A DNA stretch of 64,000 bases, taken from positions 56,222 through 120,221 of the forward strand of contig NZ_QGGR01000028.1 of NCBI RefSeq assembly GCF_003148685.1, written 5' to 3'. Under the pieces are notes generated by a model. That model did no database searches, had not been told where the DNA came from, and saw only the letters and a list, made by a program, of their open reading frames with translations. Origin of the DNA: Actinoplanes xinjiangensis (GTDB lineage Bacteria; Actinomycetota; Actinomycetes; Mycobacteriales; Micromonosporaceae). The position numbers and the translations under genes were made by a program. Of this stretch, positions 35,382 to 44,100 are shown one piece after another; the first letter of the stretch is position 1, and the number at the start of each line of letters is the position of its first letter.

Positions 35382-35690
35382 TCACAGGTCGCGGTGCAGG
35401 CGTTCGGTGAAGGCGCGGATGCGGTCCTCGTCGCGGCGGTAGTGGATCCACTGCCCGCGGCGGGTGGCGCGGAGGAATCCGGCCCGTTGCAGGATCGCCA
35501 GGTGCGCGGAGATGGTGGAGATCGAGCAGCCGGCCCGGCGCTGGATCAGCCCCACGCAGACGCCGGCGTCGGCGCCTTCGGCCCCGGGGAAGTGCACGGC
35601 CGGGTCCTTCAGCCAATCCAGGATCGCCAGGCGTGTCTCGTTCGACAGCGCCTTGCACTCCTCCAGCATTCCGGCCCCGTCCTTCGGCAT
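35382..35690 (-). CDS. ArsR-type winged-helix repressor
   Basis: A 102-residue protein with a typical ArsR helix-turn-helix ('KALSNETRLAILDWL', 'GLIQRRAGCSISTISAHLAIL', 'GFLRATRRGQWIHYRRDEDRI'). No obvious Cys pair for metal sensing is present apart from isolated Cys residues ('EECKAL', 'GVCVGL', 'AGCSIS'), so the signal may be non-metal. It is the first gene of a two-gene operon with the luciferase-like oxidoreductase, and a palindrome sits just before its start. Confidence 0.87.
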   Translation of the reverse strand: MPKDGAGMLEECKALSNETRLAILDWLKDPAVHFPGAEGADAGVCVGLIQRRAGCSISTISAHLAILQRAGFLRATRRGQWIHYRRDEDRIRAFTERLHRDL

Positions 35691-35699
35691 TTCGCTAAT

Positions 35700-35715
35700 T
35701 GACGAAATTACGTCA
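35700..35715. promoter_or_regulatory. Putative ArsR operator
   Basis: The palindrome TGACGAAATTACGTCA lies ten bases upstream of the arsR-type gene and overlaps a likely -10 box (TAATTT on the minus strand, with TGGCAG 18 bases before it). Its position suits autorepression. Confidence 0.6.
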
Positions 35716-35762
35716 CCGAACGTGGATCCTGCCAGCGCCCATGACGCGGCTCACGAAAAACA

Positions 35763-35801
35763 GTGATGCCCCAGCCGCAGGGGGATCGGCTGGGGCATCA
35801 C
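35763..35801 (-). terminator. Rho-independent terminator of the CAP-domain gene
   Basis: A perfect 15-bp stem (35763-35777 with 35787-35801) and 9-base loop, followed on the minus strand by GTTTTTCG. It lies 15 bases beyond the stop of the CAP-domain gene. Confidence 0.85.
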
Positions 35802-35815
35802 AGGTCCTACGGAAT

Positions 35816-36625
35816 TCAGCGACCGAAGACCTGGGTGTAGTACGGCGTGCCGTCGGCGGTGTTCGCGATGCCGACACCGACGGTCGTGGACTCGCAGTTC
35901 AGGATGTTCGCGCGGTGGCCGGCGCTGTTCATCCAGCCGTCGACGACCTCGGCCGCGGTGCGGTAGCCCATGGCGATGTTCTCGGCGGACGGCTGCGCGT
36001 AGCCGGCGGCCTGGGCGCGCATGACGAAGGTCGAGCCGTCCTTGCCGGTGTGCGAGAGCGTGCCGGTCTCGGCCATCCAGGCGCTGTGGTCCCGGGCGGC
36101 CGTGGCGAGCTGGTCGTTGACCGTCAGGACCTCGCACCCGTTGCCGGTGCGCTGGTCGTTGACCAGCCGGTTGATCTCGCCTTCCAAGGTCTGCCCGGTG
36201 GAGTCGCCCGGCGCGGGCGTGGCCGGGGCCGGCATGTCCGGGGCAGGAGTGGCCGGAGCGGGCGTGGTCGGCTCAGCCGGTAGGGGCTGACCCGGCATGG
36301 GCTCTCCCGGGAAGGGCTGGCCGCCTACGGGCTGGCCCGGGTAGGGCTGGCCGGGGAAAGGCTGGCCCGGGAAGTGCTGGCCGGGGTAAGGCTGACCGGG
36401 GAAGGGCTGACCCGGGAGGTACCGGCCCGGGGTGGGCCACGACGGGCCGCGCCCGCCCGAGCCCTTCCAGTGACCGTGGTTGCCCGGGCCCGGCTTCCAG
36501 TGACCGCCCGGGTGCGACTCCGCCGGGGCGGCCTCGGCCGGGCTCGCGATCATCGTGGTGACGCCGAAGGCGGCGACCGGGGCGAAGAGGGCGGTCACGG
36601 CGAGGCGGCGCAGAGCGAGACGCAA
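35816..36625 (-). CDS. Secreted CAP-domain (SCP/PR1-like) protein with Pro-Gly repeats
   Basis: About 269 residues from a TTG at 36625 supported by GAAAGGG; a GTG at 36670 is possible. The N-terminus is a signal peptide ending 'SPAEAA'. A low-complexity Pro/Gly/Gln stretch follows, with tandem five-residue units of the type PGQPF/PGQPY, then a Pro-Ala-Thr linker. The C-terminal ~125 residues are a CAP domain with 'LVNDQRTGNGCEVL', 'AARDHSAWMAETGTLSHTG', 'ENIAMGYRTAAEVVDGWMNSAGHRANILN' region and the two conserved His. Bacterial CAP proteins are secreted and mostly uncharacterised. A strong terminator follows the gene. Confidence 0.85.
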   Translation of the reverse strand: MRLALRRLAVTALFAPVAAFGVTTMIASPAEAAPAESHPGGHWKPGPGNHGHWKGSGGRGPSWPTPGRYLPGQPFPGQPYPGQHFPGQPFPGQPYPGQPVGGQPFPGEPMPGQPLPAEPTTPAPATPAPDMPAPATPAPGDSTGQTLEGEINRLVNDQRTGNGCEVLTVNDQLATAARDHSAWMAETGTLSHTGKDGSTFVMRAQAAGYAQPSAENIAMGYRTAAEVVDGWMNSAGHRANILNCESTTVGVGIANTADGTPYYTQVFGR

Positions 36626-36908
36626 GAGCGGACCCTTTCGAAGTACGGCACCCGCTGTCTGCGGGCTCACCAGTGACTTCGGCGGGGCACCCGGGCGCGA
36701 TGATCGCAGACGCGGTGCTGGTTCGTCGCCGAACCGTTGCAGGCTCCGGACCCGGGCGAGACGCCGGGAGAGCAGTCAGGCCACCCGCTCGCAGCTGATG
36801 CCGAGACTGGCGTGGGCCGCGGAACCCGTTCACGTCCGTCCATCAGTGCCGACCGTGCCGGGTTGCGGCGTGAAGGGTCACATGCGCAGACCGATCATCC
36901 GGACCGGG

Positions 36909-37565
36909 TCAACGAGGCCAATCCTGAAATCGCGCCCGCAGGAGCTTCACCTGCTCCGCGTCGAGACCGTAGGCACTGAACGCCCGGTCCGGGGTCTCAT
37001 CCAGACGGCGGCCGGCCGCGGCCACGTCCTCATCGAACATGCCTGGATCCACGGTTTTGGCCAAAGACACCAGGGCGGCAGGGGACAGATCGGCCAAGAA
37101 CGCGGCCACGTCTACGAAGTCACGGACCTCCGCCCGGTTCGCCAGCGCGGCGACCTTCCACGCGATCAGATCGTCGACGGCCATCACCCGACCGATATCG
37201 AGCACCACCGGCTCCCGTGTCCGCTGCAGATGGCCCAGACTCAACCGCACCTGTCCACCCGCCGGGCCAGGACGGTACGCAACCAGTTCAGCCATCAGAT
37301 AGTCGAGACCTTCGACGACGTCTGAGCCGGTATCAACCTGTTCGACGGCGATGCCCGCCGCCCGGAGGGCTTCGGTGACCGCCTTCGCCGCGGCGGCGAT
37401 GCTGGAATCCTCATCGCCGAACACGTCCACGTCCTCAGTCGGCCGCGACACGATCCCGTGCAGGATCAGAGCCAGGCCCCCACCGAGAACGAACCCGAAC
37501 CGGTCAGCCACCGCAAGCGCTGTCCGGGCCACCTGCAGATGAAAGGCGTCGACCCCGCCCGTCAA
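36909..37565 (-). CDS. AbiEii/AbiGii-type nucleotidyltransferase (toxin-like)
   Basis: About 218 residues from a TTG at 37565 that overlaps the stop of the upstream gene (TTGA). The nucleotidyltransferase pattern is clear: 'FVLGGGLALILHGIVSRPTEDVDVF', read as Gly-Gly, His, Arg-x-Thr and Asp-x-Asp, followed by 'LIAWKVAALANRAEVRDFVDV' containing the Lys-Arg-Asp signature of the family. AbiEii-type enzymes are toxins of type IV-like toxin-antitoxin and phage-abortive systems that modify tRNA. The coupled upstream gene is the candidate antitoxin or partner. Confidence 0.75.
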   Translation of the reverse strand: MTGGVDAFHLQVARTALAVADRFGFVLGGGLALILHGIVSRPTEDVDVFGDEDSSIAAAAKAVTEALRAAGIAVEQVDTGSDVVEGLDYLMAELVAYRPGPAGGQVRLSLGHLQRTREPVVLDIGRVMAVDDLIAWKVAALANRAEVRDFVDVAAFLADLSPAALVSLAKTVDPGMFDEDVAAAGRRLDETPDRAFSAYGLDAEQVKLLRARFQDWPR

Positions 37566-37921
37566 ATGACCGGAACCGCCGCGAGATGCGGATGAACGTC
37601 CTCCCACGCCCGCCGCACCCCACGGGGCAGGTACAGCCGCGGCCACAACTCGAGCAGCAGGTCCCGGTTCAGCCAGGTCTCGAGTTCGGCGGGCCGAACC
37701 GCCTCCCGAAGCACGATCTCGTACAGGCGCAGCCGATCGTAGGTGTCATCCAGGTCGAACCGGCCCGCCGGCGCCGGAGCCCACACCATCCGGTGCGGCA
37801 ACTCGACGACCCCGGAGACCGGGCCGTGCAGGTCGCTCATCTCGGCAGCGACAAGAGCACGCCGACCGGGCCGGCTCAGCCGGCCCGCTGACGTCGCTGC
37901 ACGGGAACCCACGACAGCCAC
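37562..37921 (-). CDS. Partner of the AbiEii-like gene, unknown fold
   Basis: A 119-residue protein from GTG 37921, overlapping the nucleotidyltransferase gene by four bases. The first ~28 residues are Arg/Ala-rich; ATG 37840 ('MSDLHGPVSG') could be the real start. The rest has 'YDRLRLYEIVLREA', 'LETWLNRDLLLELWPRLYLP' and 'RRAWEDVHPHL', which looks helical. I recognise no domain, but the arrangement (short gene coupled before an AbiEii-like gene) is that of a toxin-antitoxin pair. Confidence 0.55.
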   Translation of the reverse strand: MAVVGSRAATSAGRLSRPGRRALVAAEMSDLHGPVSGVVELPHRMVWAPAPAGRFDLDDTYDRLRLYEIVLREAVRPAELETWLNRDLLLELWPRLYLPRGVRRAWEDVHPHLAAVPVI

Positions 37922-37958
37922 GATACGCGGCCCCGCCTCGCGACAGCAGTACCGCAGG

Positions 37959-38264
37959 TCAGGCTGGACCGAACGGCGGCGCCTGATAGGCGAAAAAGCT
38001 GCAAGTGGCGGTCCTGGCCTCCGTGTCGACGCGGAAGATGCAGGTGACCATGTCGACGCCGCTGTGGGTGCCGGGAATGACGGCGAACCGCCACCCCGGC
38101 ATGTTCGTCAAGCGTTGGCCGACATCGGCGTTGTCGAGTAGGTGGAGAAGCCAGCTTCCGATGATGATCAGTAGATCGGGTGGTGGCTTCTCCTGCTGCT
38201 CGAACTGTTCCAGCCTCGGACCGAAGTCGATGAGGTCCCACGGCTTCGGTCGGTCACGGGGCAC
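37959..38264 (-). CDS. Unknown small protein, partner of the Panacea-domain gene
   Basis: About 101 residues from GTG 38264, behind GAGGAG ten bases upstream; the start lies inside the end of the upstream gene by 11 bases. The sequence has 'DFGPRLEQFEQQEKPPPDLL', a hydrophobic helix 'LIIIGSWLLHLL', and a strand-rich end ('WRFAVIPGTHSGVDMVTCIF', 'TATCSFFAY'). I recognise no family. Because Panacea antitoxins are encoded beside very varied toxins, this is a toxin candidate, but that is inference from position. Confidence 0.5.
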   Translation of the reverse strand: MPRDRPKPWDLIDFGPRLEQFEQQEKPPPDLLIIIGSWLLHLLDNADVGQRLTNMPGWRFAVIPGTHSGVDMVTCIFRVDTEARTATCSFFAYQAPPFGPA

Positions 38265-38883
38265 GAGAGGCGCGTCTCCTCGCTTCGTCGATGCGGGCCT
38301 GGATGCGGTCACGGGAGTCCGGCACGCCCGCGCCGGCCGGTTCGTTGAGCGCCCGCTCGGCGAGTCCGGTCAGTTGGTTGCTGCTCAACAGCGGGGCCTC
38401 GTCCGGGTCGTGGGCTGCCCTGCCGAACCAGTCCTGCAGCCACATCCACTCGATGCGGGGGTCGTCTGGGCGGCTGGCAGCCAACTGCCACGGGTCCGAG
38501 GCCCAGATCAGGGTGCGCAGTTCACCGGCGGACAGGCCGCCGTAGCGGGCCATTACCCGGTCGACGGTGGCGAGCAGTTCGCCGGTGGGCGGCTCGGTGT
38601 CGCTGTCGTCGAGTTCGTCGACGTGGGCACCGCCCGCAACGGCCCAGATCGGTTCGGCGAACAGCGGTTCGCCGAGGTCGGCGAGGTGATGGCCTTGGCA
38701 GAAGAACAGCAGGCTGTGCGTTTTGCCGGCGCCGAGTCCCGTGCGGCGAAGGTGCAGTGCGGCGGTGATGGCGTGGGCGCTGGAAGTCACCGCGGCACGG
38801 TAGAGCGGGATTGATGACCGAGTCACTGGACCGGTCGGACCGGTCAGGTGGGTCGCAACAGCCGATACCGCCGTTTCGGGCAT
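38254..38883 (-). CDS. Panacea/SocA-like (DUF4065) antitoxin-type protein
   Basis: A 209-residue protein from ATG 38883 behind AGGGGAGG, a strong ribosome binding site. The region 'THSLLFFCQGHHLADLGEPLF', followed by 'EPIWAVAGGAHVDEL', matches the Panacea domain pattern (helical start, 'YxxQGxxLA', 'GxPLFxExIxA'). Panacea proteins neutralise diverse toxins, often by direct binding. It is followed by an overlapping small gene of unknown kind. The match is from memory of the pattern and not a search. Confidence 0.65.
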   Translation of the reverse strand: MPETAVSAVATHLTGPTGPVTRSSIPLYRAAVTSSAHAITAALHLRRTGLGAGKTHSLLFFCQGHHLADLGEPLFAEPIWAVAGGAHVDELDDSDTEPPTGELLATVDRVMARYGGLSAGELRTLIWASDPWQLAASRPDDPRIEWMWLQDWFGRAAHDPDEAPLLSSNQLTGLAERALNEPAGAGVPDSRDRIQARIDEARRRASRAP

Positions 38884-39335
38884 CGAACGCACCTCCCCTG
38901 GACTGCCGTCATCACGAAACGTATCGATGGGGTTACTGCTTTGGTGTCGGATCGAGGACTGGTCGGGGTGGGGCATCTCTTCTCCATCTGCAAAGTCGGC
39001 GGCTTGTGATCGAGTGCTTCCCGTGGGGAGTCGCGGCGGGAGGTGGCGCCGACCGGCTCGCCCATCCTGGCCTGTCCCCTGTCCTCTCCCTGCAGAGGAA
39101 TCCGGCGTTGAAGCCGAGGTTGCCGGTCGCCAGCAGCAGGCCGTGGTCGGCCGGCGGCGGGATGACGGCCTGGGCTTTGCCGCTGATCACCCGGAGCCGG
39201 TCGGCCGCCGGGCGGGGCCCTCCGAAGGTCTTCTTCCGCTGTGGTGAGGTGCTGCGGCCGAAGCTATGCAGATGTGCGGGACACGGACTGGACACCGCCT
39301 GGATGCGGCTGGACCGTCCTGGTAGAACGTAAGCT
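38884..39335. other. Intergenic stretch with leaderless promoter near its right end
   Basis: About 450 bases. Open frames here have no ribosome binding site or family signature, so I call no gene. A TAGAAC hexamer at 39323-39328 lies seven bases before the ATG at 39336, consistent with a leaderless transcript of the acetyltransferase gene. Confidence 0.4.
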
Positions 39336-40670
39336 ATGACTTCGGTAGACACTCGTTACACGGTCCGGGTGGGTCGGGCGGAGGACGCGGCCGGCCTCGC
39401 CACCCTCCAGGCGTCGACGCAGTTGCAGCCGGCTGGCGGCGGCGAACCCCATCCGGGCATCGAGGCGTGGGTACTCGACCTGATGGACGGCCACCCGACG
39501 GTCACGCCGGCCGACTTCCTGGTCGTCGAGGACACCGCCACCGGACGGCCCGCGGCGAGCCTGGTGGGGCTGCGCCAGGACTGGTATCTGGGCGGTGTGC
39601 GGCTGCCGGTGGGCCAGGTGGAACTGGTCGCGACCGACCCGGGGCACCGCGGGAACCGGCTCACCGAGCTGCTGTTCACCGCCCTGCACGAGCGGTACCG
39701 GGCCGACGGCGTCACCCTCCAGATGATCGAGGGGATCCCGTACTTCTACCGGCGGCTCGGCTACGACTACGCCCTCGCCGACGACGGTGCTCCCAGCGTG
39801 CCCGCCGCCTCGCTGCCGACCGTCGGGAGCAACGGTTCCGGTGCCGGCCTGACGGTCCGGCCGGCCGGCGTCGGCGATGCGGACGCCCTCGCCGCCATCG
39901 ACCGGCGCCTGACCGGTGATCCGGTGCTCAGCTGCCCCCGCGATGCCGGCACGTGGCGGTACGAGATCGCCGGGCGCCGGGCCGCCGACTTCGCCCGCAA
40001 CGAGGTCGCCGTGCTGGTGGACGGCACCGACGTGTGCGGCTACCTGGTGCACAGTGTGCAGCTGTTCGGCGCGGGCGAGCTGGTGCTGTTCGCCGCGGCC
40101 TGCGACCGGCCGGCCGACTGGACCCGGGCCGCCCCGGCCGTGCTCGCCTACCTCGGTGACGTCGGCCGCCGGTACGCCGCCGCGGCCGGGCAGCCGTTCA
40201 CGCTGCTCCGCCAGCGCCTGAGCCCGCTCCACCCGCTGGTGCGGTCCGGGCCGGCCGGGGTGCCGAAGCGGCCCCGCGGCTGGTACATGCGGCTGACCGA
40301 CCCGGTGGACCTGCTCGACCGTCTGGTCCCGGTGCTGCGCGAACGCTGGAACGCCGCACGGCTGCGCTGGCCGGAGCCGGCCATGACGATCGACACGTAC
40401 GGGCGGGCCGCCCGCCTGGAGTTCACCGACGGTGAGCTGACTGCGGTGACTGCGGTGACTGCGGGCCGGCGCTCGGCCGACCCGTCCATCGACCCGCAGA
40501 CCCACGCCGCCGTCCCGCCGGCCGCGCTGCTGCAGCTGGCCCTCGGCTACCGCACCGTGCCCGACGTGCTGGTCACCTGGCCGGACTGCGTGCTGCGCGA
40601 CCGCCTCACCGAGCATTTCCTGACCGTGGCGTTCCCCCCGGTCGAGGCACGGCTCTGGCCACTGGCGTGA
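39336..40670 (+). CDS. GNAT-family N-acetyltransferase, large form
   Basis: A 444-residue protein from ATG 39336, probably leaderless. The first ~150 residues are a GNAT domain with the acetyl-CoA motif region 'VELVATDPGHRGNRLTELLFTALHERY' and 'YFYRRLGYDYAL'. A second acyltransferase-like half follows ('VRPAGVGDADALAAIDRRL', 'VCGYLVHSVQLFGAGELVLF'), then a C-terminal sterol-carrier-like region ('TIDTYGRAARLEFTDGELT'), a layout also seen in Eis-type proteins. The substrate is unknown. Confidence 0.8.
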   Translation: MTSVDTRYTVRVGRAEDAAGLATLQASTQLQPAGGGEPHPGIEAWVLDLMDGHPTVTPADFLVVEDTATGRPAASLVGLRQDWYLGGVRLPVGQVELVATDPGHRGNRLTELLFTALHERYRADGVTLQMIEGIPYFYRRLGYDYALADDGAPSVPAASLPTVGSNGSGAGLTVRPAGVGDADALAAIDRRLTGDPVLSCPRDAGTWRYEIAGRRAADFARNEVAVLVDGTDVCGYLVHSVQLFGAGELVLFAAACDRPADWTRAAPAVLAYLGDVGRRYAAAAGQPFTLLRQRLSPLHPLVRSGPAGVPKRPRGWYMRLTDPVDLLDRLVPVLRERWNAARLRWPEPAMTIDTYGRAARLEFTDGELTAVTAVTAGRRSADPSIDPQTHAAVPPAALLQLALGYRTVPDVLVTWPDCVLRDRLTEHFLTVAFPPVEARLWPLA

Positions 40671-40706
40671 GCGTGGTCCGCTCGACAACGTCACCGGCGC
40701 GCCGCC

Positions 40707-41168
40707 ATGATCGGGGTCATGGACTGGGAGCTGACGACCGCACGGCCCGCCGACTATGACCGGATCGTCGCGGTCGTCGACGACTGGTGGGGGCGCCCGG
40801 TCGCCGGGTCGCTGCCGCGGCTGTTCCTCGACTGTTTCCACCGCACCAGCCTGGTCGCGCGGGGTGCCGACGGTGCGCTCGCCGGTTTTCTGATCGGGCT
40901 GTTCTCGCCGTCCGAGCCCGGCCGGGCCTACATCCACTTCGTCGGGGTCGCGCCCGCCGCGCGCGGCTGCGGCCTCGGCCGACACCTGTACGAGCGGTTC
41001 TTCGCCCTCGCACGGCAGGCCGGCCGGGTCCGGGTGGGGGCGATCACCGCGCCGGTCAACACCGCGTCGATCGCGTTCCACCGCAGCATGGGCTTCACCG
41101 TGACGGGGCCCGTCGACGGCTACGACGGGCCCGGCAAGGACATGATGGTCTTCGACCGGGCCCTATGA
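40707..41168 (+). CDS. GNAT-family N-acetyltransferase, small
   Basis: A 153-residue protein (ATG 40707; ATG 40719 also in frame). A single GNAT domain: 'TARPADYDRIVAVVDDWWG', the acetyl-CoA loop 'GVAPAARGCGLGRHLYERFF' and 'NTASIAFHRSMGFTVTG'. These are the family's motifs A and B in order. It follows the larger acetyltransferase by 36 bases on the same strand and may share its transcript. The substrate is unknown. Confidence 0.87.
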   Translation: MIGVMDWELTTARPADYDRIVAVVDDWWGRPVAGSLPRLFLDCFHRTSLVARGADGALAGFLIGLFSPSEPGRAYIHFVGVAPAARGCGLGRHLYERFFALARQAGRVRVGAITAPVNTASIAFHRSMGFTVTGPVDGYDGPGKDMMVFDRAL

Positions 41169-41196
41169 CAGGGCCCGGTCGCGCCGGGGACCCGGC

Positions 41197-44100
41197 CTAC
41201 GAGGCGTAGATCGAGTACTTCCCGGTCCAGCGGGTGGAGGCGCCGAACGCGGACGGCCAGGTGCCGAACGTGCGCGGCGTGCTCCAGGCGCCCTGGCCGG
41301 CCGTACCGGTGTCGTAGCTCATGTTGTTGTCGCCGTTGGTGTTGTACATCAGCCAGTACGCCGTGTTCGGGGCCAGGGTCGCGGTGATCGGGCGGGTGTT
41401 CCAGGCGTTCGCGGTCAGCGTGCCGGACGTGCTCGACGCGACCAGGGTGCCCGGCGAGCCGTTCGCGTCGGTGTAGACCGCGACCTGGTACTGGTTCGCC
41501 GGTGCCGCCCGCACGGTGGTCAGGTGCACCGATATCCGGCTCACCGGGAGCGCGGCGGCGCCGTTGACGAACCGCGAACCGTTCATGTAGTTCATGTCGC
41601 CGGCATCGATCAGGGTGCCGACCTGGTCGTACCCGAAGCGCGGTGCGGCGGGGTCGACCGTGGTGAACGAGAACTGATGGTCGGCGGCGAGCCGGTTGCC
41701 GGCCGTGTCGGTCACGCCGGTCCGGACGGTCACGGTGTACGGGGTGGACGCCGCCAGTGCCGCCGACGGCGTGATCGTGGCCGCCTGCCCGGCGGTGTCA
41801 TAGGTGACGGTCCGGTTGAGCAGTGTGCCGCCCGGGCCGCGCAGTTCCAGGTTCGCCGGGGTGATCGTCGCGGCTGCCATGGCCTCGCTGAACCGGACGG
41901 TGACCGGTGCGGTCAGGGCCACCCCGGTGGCGCCGCCGGCCGGGGTCGTCGAGGTGACCGCGGGTGCGGTGGCGTCCGGTCCGGCGGTCGCGTAGAGGGA
42001 GAACTTCGCGTTCCACCGGCTGGACGTCCCGAACGTGGCCGGCCAGGTGCCGAACGTCGTGGCGGAGGTGCTCCAGGCGCCCTGATTCGCCGTACCGGTG
42101 TCGTAGCTCAGGTTGTTGTCGCCGTTGGTGTTGTACATCAGCCAGTACGCGGTGTTCGGCGCCAGGGTCGCGCTGATCGGGCGGGTGTTCCACGCGTTCG
42201 CGGTCAGCGTGCCGGACGTGCTGGAGGCCACCCGGGCGCCGGGTGAGCCGTTCGCGTCGGCGTAGACGGCCAGCTGGTACTGGTTGTTCGGCGCCGCCTG
42301 CACGCCCTTGAGGTAGACCGACAGGGAGTTGATCGCCGCCGGGTCGGAGCCGGTGACGAACCGCGAGCCGTTCATGTGGTTCCTGGCGCCGGTGTCCAGC
42401 GACGCGCCGACCTGGGTGTGGCCGATGCGCTGTGGCGCGGGGGCGCTCGTGTAGGTCGCGGTGTACGTGGTCGCCGCCGTGGGGGCGGTGATGACGCGGG
42501 TCTGCGACCCGCCGTCGGCCCAGGACGCGAAGGTGGAGGCGCCCTGCGGGGACGGTGCGGACACCGAGTTGGTCGACCCTTGGATGACGGTACGGGTGAA
42601 CGGCGTGGTCCCCGACACCGGTCCGACGGTCAGCTGGAGCCCGGACGGCACCGTGGTGAAGGTCAGGTCGACCGTCTCGGGGTCGAGCCGGCGCGTCACG
42701 GCGTGCGTGAGGCCCTCCTGGTCGGTGGCCAGCAGCTTGAGTTCGAGATAGGACGGGTAGTCGTGGTCGGGGGCCTCGAACGACCCGGACGCCACCCCGG
42801 TCCAGCTGCGGATGGCGTGCTCGTGGCAGTTGTCCGGTGCCGAGCAGTGGTGCATCACCAGGTCCCAGTTCAGCCGGGACGCGTCGAGGGTGCCCTGCTG
42901 CGGGTCGGTGGCGTGGCCGGTGAAGGCGATCGTGTCGCCGACCTTCCAGGTCGTGCCCACGGTCGGCGTGTCGATGATCGCGGTCGGTGCCTCGTTGCCG
43001 GGGGTGACGGCGATCGTGCTGCTGTGGGTGGCGTTCAGCGTGTCGGTCACGGTCAGCCGTGCGGTGTAGGACCCGGCCGTGGAGTACGTGAACGACGCGG
43101 TGGCCGTGGTGGCGTCGGTGACGCCGTCGCCGGTGAAGTCCCACGCGTACCGCAGGCGTCCCTCGTCGGCGGGGTCCGGGTCGGTGGAGCCGGTTGCGTT
43201 GAACGTCACGGTCAGCGGTGCCGGGCCCTGTGTCGGTGACGCGTCGATGACCGCGGTCGGCGGCTGGTTGCCCGGGAAGTAGCGCACCCGGCGGACGGTT
43301 CCGCCCAGGTCGACGTAGTACAGCTCCCCGCCGGGGCCGACTTCGAGGTCGACCGGGCTCGCCGCGTCGGAGACGAACGTCTGCACGCCGGCGGCGCTGG
43401 GCAGACCACCCGGTTCGGTCGGCAGCGACGCCCAGATGCAGCGGCGTGAGTAGTCGGCGAAGAACACCGCACCGTGGTACGCCGCCGGGTACGGTCCACC
43501 GGCGCTCGGGTAGAAGGCCACACCCGTCGACGACGAACTGCCGGTCGGGCAGGCCTCCCCCGCGACGAGGCGGCTCGCGTGGTTCCAGGCGACGAACGGT
43601 GCCGTGTGGGTGCCCGCCGGGGCGGCGTAGAGGGCTTCGCAGACCGGCAGGTTGGCGCTGTCGTACCCCGACTGGCGGGCGTTGCCCTCCCAGCACGGCC
43701 AGCCGAAGTTGGTCACGCCCGCGGTCGGGTCGACCACCCGGTTGACCTCTTCCCAGGTGGTCCAGCCGGTGTCGGAGATCCAGGTCTCGTTGGTGCCGGG
43801 CCGCATGGTGATCCGGTACGGGTTACGCAGCCCGTTGGCCACGATGCGGCGGGTGTCCGGGTCGGCCGCACCGATGTTCGGGTTGCCCGCCGCCGCCGCT
43901 CCGGTGGCCGGGTCGAGCCGCAGCAGCGTACCGTCCAACTGGGTCTCGTCGTCCGGTGTCTGGATGTCCTGGGCGCGTAGTGCGCCACCCTCACGGGCCG
44001 GGTCGGTGCACGGGTTGGTCGGCGCCCCGGACGGGAACTGGCCGTAGTCGACCGCACTGAAACTCGCGCCGTCCCCGGCGGCGACGTAGAGCATCCCGTC

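Noticed and set aside
36626..36860. A cyclic di-AMP (ydaO-type) riboswitch before the CAP-domain gene
   Set aside because: Such switches often precede wall-related exoproteins in actinomycetes, but I could not find the conserved core motifs here.
38933..39352. A 139-residue frame or transposase remnant in the gap before the acetyltransferase
   Set aside because: No transposase motif, inverted repeat or ribosome binding site; composition is low in complexity.
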